From positions 1 through 43,702 of the forward strand of contig JAOPGA020000974.1 of the NCBI GenBank assembly GCA_026419775.2: a stretch of 43,702 nucleotides of DNA, in the 5' to 3' direction. Below, in pieces: positions 1 to 8,895 of the stretch. Below the pieces are notes generated by a model. The model did no database searches. It had not been told where the DNA came from and worked only from the letters and a program-made list of their open reading frames with translations. Made by a program: the position numbers and the translations under genes. Positions within the stretch are counted from its first letter, which is position 1. Each line of letters begins with the position of its first letter. The DNA is from Acrasis kona (lineage: Eukaryota > Heterolobosea > Eutetramitea > Acrasida > Acrasidae).

Positions 1-1219
1 TGAGATGAATGCACATTAGAACCAAGTCAAAAATATTAAACAGGTGATTACTATCAAAGTCATCAATGTTGTTATGATAAGCAAATTGTAAAGTTTTTAC
101 ATCCCTAAACAACCTATACACTACTATCCACGTCCCGAACAGAAGGAACGGGCTGATAATTAGAAAACTGGACAAGTTATGCACTTACAGGGTATATAGA
201 GTTAATTGACGAGTTAATTTGCTCTGTTTTTGTCTCATTGAAAAAGCTTTAAAGCTTTCTTTCAACGTAACATTTTGTGAAAAAATTCTTTTGGTGGAGA
301 AGTAAACAGCCAACCGGACAACAACATTAATGACCTCCAGTGAGATGTACGTAAAATTTTTGACCATGTTAGGTATTATATCGGCGAAGAAGGATTCTGT
401 ACCCTTGTAGTTATTCCTGGTCATGAATAAACTTTCAATCACAGCCCACATGACACTTGAAGCCGCTGGTAAACCAAAACCTAACAATAAAAAACACAAC
501 TGATATATTTTCTTTTTCCTTCCCAAAGTATCATTATCCGGCTCTGAAGTGGTGGTCGTCTCATCATTACTATTTTCTGATAAATTGCTCACGCTTCGAT
601 GCATCGAAGAGGGGAACACTTTATTTATATTCAGGACCGTTAGAAGAATACAGAACGATATCAATACTGACCACAATCCGCTTGATATTACGTATGATTC
701 TGTAATCTCAGCAAGAATTGTATTAATGTAGCCGTAAATTCTATTGTTCTCTTCACGAGAAGATGAAAAAGTTAAAAACTTTTCGAATTGCGCAACCTTC
801 ACAAAAAGTAGACTAAAATAAAAAACTCCGAAAAACATGTCTGCTAGTATCATGCAAAATATGCAAAATTGTGTCAAATCAGAGTACATTGTTTTGAGCG
901 AATAGTATTTGAATGCCTTTTTTGTTCTCGATTCGTCTACAATTAATGATTGATTGGCTGCGCTTTGTTGAGATACGGTTGAGTCCAAGTCTGAATTTAC
1001 TTCGGCACTTTGTGTATCTTCTGAACGCTTTGATTGTGTTTGCCTCCTCTTGGTTATCAAATGTGATAATACAAACACGGAGAACCAAAAACAAAAAAAT
1101 ACAAGTACAAGCGAGGTTATTCGGCAATACGAAATTATACTTCCATAATTACAATCTGTGATATTTGTCCAACTTTTGTATTTGTTGTCACAGAGGTCAG
1201 GTGGCTGTGAAAAGTTCAT
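1..1219 (-). CDS. 7TM receptor-like protein, left copy (3' end off window)
   Basis: Multi-pass membrane protein. The first exon (1219 down to 189) encodes about 343 residues with an N-terminal segment and hydrophobic spans near residues 32-55, 115-140, 175-200, 237-262 and 288-308. The apparent stop at 185-187 is created by an intron donor: GTAAGT, read on the minus strand, starts an intron at 188-153. The second exon then adds two more hydrophobic spans, giving seven. TM4 carries GFGLPA, reminiscent of the Trp-Gly-Leu-Pro region in cAMP-receptor-like GPCRs; this is a loose resemblance, so the class is inferred. It differs from the right copy by one amino acid (Leu for Ser near 774) and one silent change. 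The carboxyl end is cut by the window. Confidence 0.72.
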
Positions 1220-1439
1220 ATTACATTCGGATTACAATAAATACATTATCAAACATTCCCAATGAACAACGAGAAATTACCGAAAAATAAACGATGCTCT
1301 GCTGGCACCAGTCGGAATAGTTGGAGAATACTAATGGTGAGAGAAAGTGCAAATTGTTTCAAGTGACGAGGTATTATTTTTATTTATTTATTTCTAACAA
1401 TTCTCAGATACAAATCCCTCCTTCAAAACAAATAGTTAT

Positions 1440-2434
1440 TTATAGGATAGAGCACATAGGCCTCATATCTCGACAGATGCACTTTTTTCCTGCGAAATAT
1501 GATAGTTCTCTAGCATAGTTGTGCACCTCCACGTCACCTCCAGAAAATGGCGTTCCACCAGGGATGATGTCATCCTCTGGTGCGTGACAAATGTGCAAGT
1601 GCTCGTATATGGTCAAGTGGCGGTTGAACTTCTTATAGTACTCTCTACTACCACCTTGGTATTGGTCAGGGTAGCCCATAATCGAAAGGGAACCCATATT
1701 GTGACGCAGATTGAGGGTATGTAAGAACTCGTGAAGCATGGTTTGCATGAAATCTTGAAGGCCCTCCTTTGTGTTGACTTGATGGCATCTCACGCAAACA
1801 GCAAATCCTTGTCTCTGCAAGTCTCGTTCGTCAAACATTACACCCATTGTTCTCTCATCTAGCTTCGTGAGAATAACACCGGCTTTCCAACTCTTTTGCT
1901 TCAGCTGTAGCTGTGTGTCCAGAATGTCGTTTAGTTGCTGCTCGGTGTCTATTTGCTCAGATTCGGTTAGAAGAAATGTCTTTTCTAATTCTGCATTGAT
2001 TCCGATCATTTTGAGATGATCCAAAAATGTATATTCTCTGCCATCGGCAAAGGCACTCTTTCGATAAAAATGTTTCTCAAGAGATGGTCGTGTGATGAGT
2101 GTTAGTTGTATCTCGCGCGCAAACTTCCCCATTATTCGAAGGATGTTACTCTTTTATTGTTTAGAGGTTTTTCATGAACAATGTACAGTCCTTCAAATGA
2201 TTCCTTCAAAATGGCTGTCTCGATTAGGAAAGACGCAGGGTCTGTCATTTTGGAAAACAAATCGAAAGTAGATGTTGAATTATTAGAAATACCAAAGCGG
2301 TAAAGTCCATCGTAACCAACAAAATTCAAAGTATGAAGTCCATTGTCCCATCTTACGTAGCATGCATGTCCATATTCAGTCCAAAAGCTTGTTCTTGATT
2401 CTGGCTTGATTCCAGTGAAATAATTCACGTCCAT
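1440..2434 (-). pseudogene. Metzincin-type metalloprotease, left copy (frameshifted)
   Basis: This is the counterpart of the intact gene at 26072-27076. A 10-base deletion next to 2145 splits it into an amino-terminal open segment (2434 to 2132) and a carboxyl segment (2132 to 1440). The carboxyl segment keeps the zinc motif HEFLHTLNLRH and the Met-turn SIMGYP, so the catalytic part is still readable but is no longer in frame with its amino end. About a dozen residues differ from the right copy, clustered at the carboxyl end, far more than in the neighbouring receptor copies. It is probably a pseudogene. A separately translated C-terminal protein starting at the ATG at 2132 is possible but less likely. 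Confidence 0.75.
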
Positions 2435-2458
2435 ATTGTTTGTTTTGAAGATGATGAG

Positions 2459-2758
2459 ATGTATGTAACAGTGGTCTTGTTTCAACTGCTTGTTACTATT
2501 TTATTTGTTTTATGTTGTTCGCAACATGAATGTTACATATATAGTCTCGTGGAACTTACCACAGTTACCAGGATACTGGTGATTGGACAGCTGTTTCCTT
2601 CGAAGGAGACGTTACAAAATATACATGAACCAGAAGACTTGTTATTATATTATGTTGGCGGAGTATACTATTACACTATTAACTACAGTATGGCGAGCAA
2701 AAGGTTAATTGAGGAGATTTTGATAGATTTGCGAAACCGTAGTTTGCGTCGTGTATAG
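2459..2758 (+). CDS. Possible small secreted protein (99 aa), left copy
   Basis: A 99-codon ATG-initiated open frame starts divergently 24 bases from the metzincin ATG. The first 21 residues are strongly hydrophobic and end in CCSQ, like a signal peptide with its cleavage region. The rest is Leu/Ile/Tyr-rich and unrecognised. The right-copy version (27101-27391) is 96 codons because a 9-base unit within a short direct repeat is present here and absent there. That frame-preserving indel is mild support for coding. Chance occurrence in AT-rich DNA remains quite possible. Confidence 0.3.
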   Translation: MYVTVVLFQLLVTILFVLCCSQHECYIYSLVELTTVTRILVIGQLFPSKETLQNIHEPEDLLLYYVGGVYYYTINYSMASKRLIEEILIDLRNRSLRRV

Positions 2759-3232
2759 CCATGACCTCCCAATTGTTTAATTATGGAATTGACTCGTCCA
2801 TGAACTACATGATCCACCTTGTAGCATCGAAATAAAATTTAATAAATTCTAGATGTGTAGATGAGGTCATTCATCTTGACCTCGTTTTTTTGCATTTCGT
2901 AACGAACACAACAAAAAGCGAACAATAAATAAGGCTTATATGATGGACCCCAGATTCTGAGGAATGTGAATTTCAGAAAGTAGGGCAAATTAGAAGTCAA
3001 AATAAATCCACAACATTTATTACATTTAGATAAATCTTTATGAACTGAACACGAAATTTTGAAACCGTCAATAATTTAATGAAATACCAAGGGTTGTTGA
3101 TAGACTGACTAATTGAATAAACAAAAAATATTATCACATGATTTACAATGAATTATAAGCTGTGACATAGTTCTCGTCTCGCTCATAAAACTTACCAACA
3201 AATCCTTTAAATGTTTTCGACACTAAATTGTA
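2759..3232. other. Intergenic stretch within the duplication
   Basis: About 470 bases between the small plus-strand frame and the unknown minus-strand gene. It is AT-rich with several AATAAA-like words, including AATAAAATTTAATAAA near 2831 that could serve as polyadenylation signals for the plus strand. I see no convincing gene, RNA or repeat beyond the duplication itself. Confidence 0.5.
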
Positions 3233-3601
3233 TTAATCAAAGAATCCGTAAAAATTATTATGCCTACAGTTTCTTGGGTGCCATGATTTTATGCTAGAAT
3301 CTTTGATAGCATCATATAGGCGCATTTGAGGGACAGGTGCGAGGTTATCTGCTATATCCTCAAAATTTAGGGGGTGGTCGTCTTGTACCTCAAATTTTAA
3401 ATCTCTAATGCACAGGTCTGCCACTATCGAATCCAGAATGTTAACGGCCATGGGTGGCCTTAGTTTTGACTTTTTCTCACGGGGCATGGCAGAATATTTT
3501 ATCAATGTTGTGTTTTTTGGTATCCCAATTGGGTACGTGGTATCTTCTGGTAGTGTATCTATAGTGTGCAGACGTGTGTTCCAGTCATGCACCCCGTTCA
3601 T
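3233..3601 (-). CDS. Unknown 122-aa protein, left copy
   Basis: Open frame whose first ATG is at 3601. The frame continues upstream without ATG to a TAG followed by ACAAAG at about 3646, which could be a splice acceptor, so an unseen 5' exon is possible. The product is mixed-charge with no membrane span, signal peptide or motif I recognise; its end reads NFYGFFD. The right copy (27872-28240) differs by one residue (Asn to Lys right after the first Met), so it is as conserved as the receptor. The antisense frames over it look like shadows. Confidence 0.5.
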   Translation of the reverse strand: MNGVHDWNTRLHTIDTLPEDTTYPIGIPKNTTLIKYSAMPREKKSKLRPPMAVNILDSIVADLCIRDLKFEVQDDHPLNFEDIADNLAPVPQMRLYDAIKDSSIKSWHPRNCRHNNFYGFFD

Positions 3602-3698
3602 TCTATGTGATTCTACAATTCGTAAGCCAATCAAAGTCTTTGTCTATAATATATGGACATTATAACTAAAGTTAACCAAAAACATATTCCTTCCATAG

Positions 3699-4476
3699 AT
3701 TCGTGATTCAACAGAGTGCTAACATTCAAAAAGCAATGATTGAAGTTAACATGCTGGAGAACAAAGACGTGACACCCCAGTTTGCATCGCAACTCTCAAG
3801 AACATTCAAATTTGAAGACCGCCTTGATATGGCCCTTGGTAAATTAGTATAAAAGTTTATAACTTGTATTTTACATTCAATCAGTAAGATTTTGTTTGAC
3901 GAATGTCTCCGACATACTTGAGGGAGTGGCAGGAAATTTAAGTGAAAGATACGAATCGGAGTTAACATGCGAAAAATAATAGTTCTGTTGGTCTGTCCAC
4001 CAAAAAGGGACTTTGACATCAAAGATTGCGCTTTCGAAGACGCTAGAACTAGCTTCAGAATCAACATTAAAGGAAGGGGCCCTTGTTGTCTTGCAGTACT
4101 ACTTTCCGAATATGAGCGTTGATAATACATCATTAACAAATGGAACAAATCCAAGAACATTTGGGAAGAAACTACAATATCTACTACGAGAATGGGTTAT
4201 GTAAAGTTGTACTGTGACAGTTTTGGCGATACTGTCATAAGCATAGATGCTGACATCCAAATATACGAGCCAGAGTCCATAACCTTAGTTACTTTGGGTA
4301 GATATTTCGCCCATGAAGGGGTGAGGGTGGCAACAATTCTTACCATGGAAGAGAACAAGAGTGACAGAGTTAACTTGGAATACCAGTTTGAGAGATGGTG
4401 TTCGCACCTCCTAATCTCTCGCTTCGGTCACATGATTAGATTACATTTAAAATCGAAAGGGAAGTGGAAAGAATGA
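3699..4476 (+). pseudogene. Decayed multi-exon gene, left copy
   Basis: Protein-like segments occur in changing frames on the plus strand. A first exon (3699-3838) follows a clear acceptor (CCATAG) and reads through MIEVNMLENKD. A good donor/acceptor pair (3839-3884, GTAAAT to TCAG) joins it to a second segment. After in-frame stops near 3975, further open segments run to 4204, then in another frame from 4192 to 4476, ending SKGKWKE. The right copy carries different indels in the same places, including a 4-base insertion in the last segment. Splice sites and codon-like sequence with drifting indels point to a host gene decaying in both copies. The family is not recognised. Confidence 0.4.
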
Positions 4477-4516
4477 TCACCAACTTGTATGGGACTTTAC
4501 TAGAATGGATACAAGC

Positions 4517-4848
4517 CTAGTCCTTCAGCTTCGTTGGGGTAAATACATCTCGAATCATATCATCAACGTTTCCTTTGAAAACATTGCGCTTTACACTTAC
4601 GATTCTTGAGTTCATGTATCCAAACGTGCTTCTAATTTCATGGTCCTCTAGCTTCGTGAGAATAACACCGGCTTTCCAACTCTTTTGCTTCAGCTGTAGC
4701 TGTGTGTCCAGAATGTCGTTTAGTTGCTGCTCGGTGTCTATTTGCTCAGATTCGGTTAGAAGAAATGTCTTTTCTAATTCTGCATTGATTCCGATCATTT
4801 TGAGATGATCCAAAAATGTATATTCTCTGCCATCGGCAAAGGCACTCT
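4517..4848 (-). pseudogene. Third metzincin gene fragment at the duplication edge
   Basis: Bases 4647-4848 repeat 1857-2059 of the left metzincin copy essentially exactly, including an Asp codon (GATGATCC context) that the right copy has changed to Glu. The open frame begins inside this piece and continues in frame after KLED into 38 residues that belong to the end of the duplicated block and finish in TPTKLKD. The fragment therefore lacks the amino end, the zinc-binding helix and the Met-turn. Either it is a truncated paralogue with a different tail, or a copied piece landed next to that tail. Its upstream end at 4848 is 5 bases from the candidate transposon terminus. Confidence 0.7.
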
Positions 4849-4853
4849 AAACT

Positions 4854-4867
4854 CTGTTAGATTTTCG
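4854..4867 (+). repeat. Candidate left terminal inverted repeat
   Basis: CTGTTAGATTTTCG pairs with 7019-7032 at 13 of 14 positions. It lies 96 bases beyond the transposase stop codon and directly against the end of the metzincin fragment. Confidence 0.5.
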
Positions 4868-4914
4868 TGTGAGAACCATCCAAATTGGGTTGGCGCCAAA
4901 ACTAAAAAGGATCT

Positions 4915-4932
4915 GTGAGAATGCATTCTCAC
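4915..4932. repeat. Perfect 18-bp palindrome inside the transposon
   Basis: GTGAGAATGCATTCTCAC is self-complementary over all 18 bases. It lies between the candidate left terminal repeat and the transposase stop codon, where subterminal transposase-binding sites or a transcription-end hairpin would be expected. Its role is unknown. Confidence 0.8.
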
Positions 4933-4962
4933 GCTCTATTTGGAAATTTTAAGCAATATTCA

Positions 4963-6957
4963 TTAAATACGATTTATTGACTGAGCATACTCACAATGAT
5001 TGAAGGAGTCGAAACAACTCCTGCACATACATTTACCACACCTGTCACATCCAAACATACTCTTGGAACGTGTAATCTTGCTCCGTGGTATTCCACTTTT
5101 TAGTTTTGCCCAATAACATACCACGCAATTTCCCTTCCGACCTGACATTCTCTTGAACACGTGCTTTACTGAATTTGTATCATGTGGGCAGAGAGCATTT
5201 GAGAGTGCCTTAAAAAAATCGACTTGACTCAGTTTCGACCCCGATTCTTTGTTAAATAATACCCTTATATTGTGCCCAAGCATACACAAAAAGAAAACTA
5301 GCAGACTGGTTTGATAATGATATTGTCGATGGTGGTAGAATGCTGACATCATAGATCGGTTTGCTTCATCAACAAAACCAGATACTTCATTATAAAAGTC
5401 AAAGACTTCGTGCAACACTACATCCTTTTCAACCCTCTCCTTCGATTTGTCAACAGACATAATTTTAGTTTTGATGTAATTTTGAAACGGTACTGTTGAC
5501 AAAATATTCTCATGTTTTCCATCCCCATCGTCTTTGTCTTTGATTTCGTCTTCAACCTCCTTTTCTTTTGAAAAACAAAATATATTTTGATTCAAATCGT
5601 TCTTAGCGACAGCAGATTTGATGCCATACTTGTTTTTTGGTATATTATGAACGTTGTTCCATAGTTGTGTTGGCCTATTGTTCATGCACTTCATTACCGA
5701 ATCCACACCAATGTTCTTCAGTTCTGTAGATACGCTCAAGTTCCCAAACCACTTGTCACCAACAACAATGTGCTTATCAGGCTCAAGGTCTGCACAGAGG
5801 TAAAGCACAATCTCTGCAACAGTACTGGGCTCTACAAGCCCTAACTCCTCACGATCCAATTTTGGGCGTTTGTTGCGTAGTATTGGAGTTTTTGGAAGTT
5901 CGTTCTGCGTTCTTTTGTGAAAACGAATCTTGTGGAAATATGTGTCCTCGTCACACATTGTTTCAAACTTGTTCCCGTAAGGATGCGGCTTCCGAAGTAT
6001 GAACATAAAGTGAGGATTGAAGCGGCACCTGTCAGGGTCCATGGATTCATCCATACACAATGTCTTTGTGGGCTTTTTACACTTTTTGAATTGGTCGTTC
6101 ATAGTATCTACCCATTTGTCAATATTTGGATCAATACACCGGAACATCTCTTCATATTTTCTTTTGCTCATACGTATTTTAAACCAGAGCGCATGGCCAC
6201 ATTCACAACCTGATGGCTCAACCCAATGGTCTCTCATTTCGTGAGCATTAAGCGTGCACATTCGATAGAACAATGAAAGGAACGTTTTGATATCGGAGTC
6301 ATCAAAGTCCTTTTTGAATGCATTTAGGTATTCTTCACGCTTATAACCAGAATTTTCCTTTGGTGGACGACCAGACCTGGACCCTTTTGGTTGATTTCTT
6401 TCCTCGATACGCTTCTCCCGCATCCCATTCATTTCAATCTTTAACATGGCAAAGAATGGTTCAAAGACTTTGTTGAATACATCAAGCATACTAATATTGT
6501 TAATCACATGCCCATCAGCTACCTCTGGTAATTTTTGTCTGATATTAAACACAGACTCCTCGACATGGTGGAAGTTGTGGTATGCGTATTCTTTGTCCTC
6601 AAATACAATTTCTATAGACTCATTATCTTTTTGTGATGAGATAGTTAGCTGTGGAAAGAGAGAGTTTGATGCAACGAAAGGATTTATTTGAAATACAAGC
6701 TCGGAGTGTTGGTCAAAAGATGGTCCGAACTTGTCGTCCTCAGATTTGTCCCTCTTTCTCTTCCTTGTGGCTTTCTGTATGTCTGCTGGCAAAGGAACAA
6801 TTTGCTGTTGTTGCTCCAATGTTACAGCCATATTGTATTGCAGATAAGTGTTTGTTGCAGCCTGCTCTGTATATTTGTCATCCTCAAACACAAAGCCATT
6901 GCTGCGGTTGCCATTTGTCTTGGCGTTTCTCTTCTTCGGGATTACCGACCTTACCAT
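4963..6957 (-). CDS. piggyBac-family transposase (DDE_Tnp_1_7 type), 664 aa
   Basis: Intronless, uninterrupted frame. The catalytic core aligns by eye with piggyBac: MDES (Asp303) matches the first catalytic Asp, VVGDKWFGN (Asp401) the second, and SGFVDEANRSMM (Asp530) the third. The extra Asp that piggyBac carries three residues after the third is Asn533 here. The carboxyl end is a Cys-rich domain with CVVCYW, CDRCGKCMCRSCF and a terminal His-Cys, as in piggyBac zinc-binding tails. The amino end is charged, with an AT-hook-like GRPPK near residue 195. Size suits the family (about 550-650 aa). Preservation of a long frame suggests recent activity or domestication. With candidate inverted repeats flanking it, a resident transposon is more likely than a domesticated gene. 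Confidence 0.9.
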   Translation of the reverse strand: MVRSVIPKKRNAKTNGNRSNGFVFEDDKYTEQAATNTYLQYNMAVTLEQQQQIVPLPADIQKATRKRKRDKSEDDKFGPSFDQHSELVFQINPFVASNSLFPQLTISSQKDNESIEIVFEDKEYAYHNFHHVEESVFNIRQKLPEVADGHVINNISMLDVFNKVFEPFFAMLKIEMNGMREKRIEERNQPKGSRSGRPPKENSGYKREEYLNAFKKDFDDSDIKTFLSLFYRMCTLNAHEMRDHWVEPSGCECGHALWFKIRMSKRKYEEMFRCIDPNIDKWVDTMNDQFKKCKKPTKTLCMDESMDPDRCRFNPHFMFILRKPHPYGNKFETMCDEDTYFHKIRFHKRTQNELPKTPILRNKRPKLDREELGLVEPSTVAEIVLYLCADLEPDKHIVVGDKWFGNLSVSTELKNIGVDSVMKCMNNRPTQLWNNVHNIPKNKYGIKSAVAKNDLNQNIFCFSKEKEVEDEIKDKDDGDGKHENILSTVPFQNYIKTKIMSVDKSKERVEKDVVLHEVFDFYNEVSGFVDEANRSMMSAFYHHRQYHYQTSLLVFFLCMLGHNIRVLFNKESGSKLSQVDFFKALSNALCPHDTNSVKHVFKRMSGRKGNCVVCYWAKLKSGIPRSKITRSKSMFGCDRCGKCMCRSCFDSFNHCEYAQSINRI

Positions 6958-7018
6958 AGGTTTATTTTTAGAAAAGTAAAATAGCAGTTACAATGCCTGT
7001 CTCATATTCTTCGGGCCC

Positions 7019-7032
7019 CGAAAGTCTAACAG
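7019..7032 (-). repeat. Candidate right terminal inverted repeat
   Basis: CGAAAGTCTAACAG on the plus strand is the inverted partner of 4854-4867. It overlaps a short hairpin-capable sequence, TTCGGGCCCCGAA at 7010-7022, and lies 62 bases upstream of the transposase ATG. Confidence 0.5.
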
Positions 7033-7158
7033 ATATATGAACAATAAAAGTGCGAGTAGCATTTTTGGATGTCTTTTTGTTTGAAGATTCTATTTCGAAT
7101 AAGGAAATTTCCGAATTCTGAAGAATGAAATTTGTAAGGTTCACTGGAAGTTTCTAAA

Positions 7159-8778
7159 ATGTTTGCAACGAGAGTGATACGCCCGCCTGACACCATCAAC
7201 AAGGATGTTTATGTAAATTTGTACTTTGCCATGTCTGGGGTTATGTTATTCAAGTCAGGAGTAACTGTGTTTGAGGATCAAGTACCAATAGGAGCAACGG
7301 AAATGATCGAAAACCAAACTTATCCACAGTTCGTAAACAGCGTAAGAGTGAGATACAGATTCGAAAGTATGTGAAATGTCTTTTCAAACCTGACATTGTA
7401 GAGAAACAAGTCCTACAATTTCGCATCTCTGATGAAAACCCCTTAGACTATACCCAATGCACGCTTGCAAGCATCATTAATAGCGTTGGAGTAGTGTCAC
7501 TACCACTAAATAATAAAGAAAGAAAAAACGTACTTCTGCACATAAGATGGGAGAAGGTTGCGAGTCTGAAGGGTGAAATTAGTTTAAGACCAAGGGTGGA
7601 GTTACCGCCGAAAGGCATACTTAAAACAAAACCATTAACAGAAGTTGAGCTTGTAATTAAAAGAGAGCTTTCGGATGGAACACGCCAACTTGTTAACCGT
7701 TCAAAACTAACACCAGGACTAGTTTTGAGTTTTGCATCAGAACAGGTATGTTAGGAATTTTTAAACCACTAACGATTTAGATTTCTGGAGATAATGAAAA
7801 TGCCCCGTTACATTTTGAAGTTTTCAAGGCGACAAGAACGAAACCCATTGGCGCACTGATTACTTGTCTAAATTCCCTATCAACCAAACACAATACTTCT
7901 TGTCGTCTGACGAACAGTAAATCAAACAGAATCAAGAACAAAGGAACGCTCTTTCTGGATAAAATTGAGTACAAGAGACATTTTCCATTCGTCGACTATG
8001 TTTCATGTGGTCATCACATTAACATCATGTACGCCATTGACTTTTCGACCTATAATGGAATCCATCACGAACTCAAAGATGACAGTCTCAATTGTTACCA
8101 AAAAGCAATCAAATCAATAGGCTCCATATTAGATGCCTACGATAACGACCACCTCGTACCCAGTGTTTGGATTCGGCGCCCTAGTGCCTCCATTCTTTCT
8201 TCCCTCGGATTGCTTACCCCTGTAACCACGATAAGAGCTTGTACGTTAAAGGTGTTGATGGAATCATGGATGCCTACAAACATGCATTATCAATTGTGAA
8301 ACCTAATAATGTGAACAATCTCGCAAAAGTAATTAGTACTGCTGCCGGCTACGCCAGATCGGGAGGTACCAGTAGATATCAGGTGTGTTTGGTGCTGACC
8401 GCTGGAAGCGTTGACGACATGACCCAAACAGTGGATCAAATTGTAAAAGCATCCGGACTGCCACTGAGTGTTATTATTGTTGGTATTGGAAACGGTAACT
8501 TTACAAACATGAGGATTCTTGATGGAGATGCGAAGACGTTGCAGAGTAAGGGAAAGGATGCGACGAGAGATATCATACAATTTGTTCCGTTCTTGAGCGA
8601 ATATAGTAATAATTTGGAAGAGTTGAATAGACTTGTGTTGGAGGAGGTTCCCAAGCAGTTTTGTTCGTACATGAATTTGAAAAAGATTGTTCCTAGAGCG
8701 CCACAAAAGTTTCACTTCAAAGATGTGTTGGTATCCAATGGAGCGACGATCGGAGTTGATGTAGATTTTAAATATTAA
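7159..8778 (+). CDS. Copine (C2-C2-vWA), with two apparent frame shifts
   Basis: Calcium-dependent phospholipid-binding protein of the copine family. Two 35-nt introns (7367-7401, 7746-7780) join a first C2-like domain, a second degenerate C2, and a copine-type von Willebrand A domain. The A domain has a MIDAS-like DFSTYNG and the segments VIIVGIGN (read as SVIIVGIGN), LDGD and RDIIQFVPF typical of copines. Between about 8162 and 8222 the family match moves frame twice: FGFGALVPP reads one base on, and CNHDKSLYVKG one base further. The third exon has exactly two surplus bases for a single 515-aa product, close to the usual 530. So it is either a recently broken copine, two base-call errors, or a frameshifted gene. 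Confidence 0.85.
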
Positions 8779-8895
8779 ATAATGTTTATTGTAACATTTT
8801 AAAGATTGATCATAATGTTCGATCCAATCAAACAAGGATTGATCCATGATACAAACGACTACTTGTACTTTGCCGTTATAGATTTCCACTTCTTT

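Larger units (their letters stand above)
1..4635. repeat. Segmental duplication, left copy (truncated by window edge)
   Basis: This block matches 24617-29278 in direct orientation, almost base for base, with an initial offset of 24616. It holds a 7TM receptor-like gene, a broken metzincin gene, a small unknown gene and decayed plus-strand exons. Differences are scattered substitutions plus small indels: a 10-base deletion near 2145, a 9-base extra unit near 2560, and 1- to 4-base indels between 4000 and 4310. Identity ends after the shared TCTAA at 4631-4635. Beyond that point this copy continues into a metzincin fragment and the right copy into unrelated DNA. The left border lies outside the window. 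Confidence 0.97.
4854..7032 (-). mobile_element. piggyBac-like DNA transposon (candidate boundaries)
   Basis: About 2.18 kb enclosing one intact transposase gene on the minus strand. Proposed ends are inverted repeats CTGTTAGATTTTCG (4854-4867) and CGAAAGTCTAACAG (7019-7032), which match at 13 of 14 positions when one is reverse-complemented. No TTAA target duplication, the hallmark of canonical piggyBac, flanks these ends, and the repeats do not begin with the usual CCC. The boundaries are thus tentative, though the transposase call is firm. The element separates the metzincin fragment from the copine gene. Confidence 0.6.

Noticed and set aside
185-187. Stop codon ending the receptor frame at 344 aa
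   Set aside because: The TAA is part of a GTAAGT donor. A 36-nt intron with a good acceptor restores frame into two more hydrophobic spans.
3408-3665. Plus-strand 85-aa frame over the unknown minus-strand gene
   Set aside because: It lies entirely antisense to a more protein-like frame that is almost identical in both duplication copies.
4940-4960. TTAA as a piggyBac target site near the left end
   Set aside because: A TTAA occurs here inside the element, but there is no partner TTAA at the right end and no adjacent inverted repeat.
8290-8889. 199-aa minus-strand frame
   Set aside because: It is antisense to the copine von Willebrand A domain, which has a clear family match on the plus strand.
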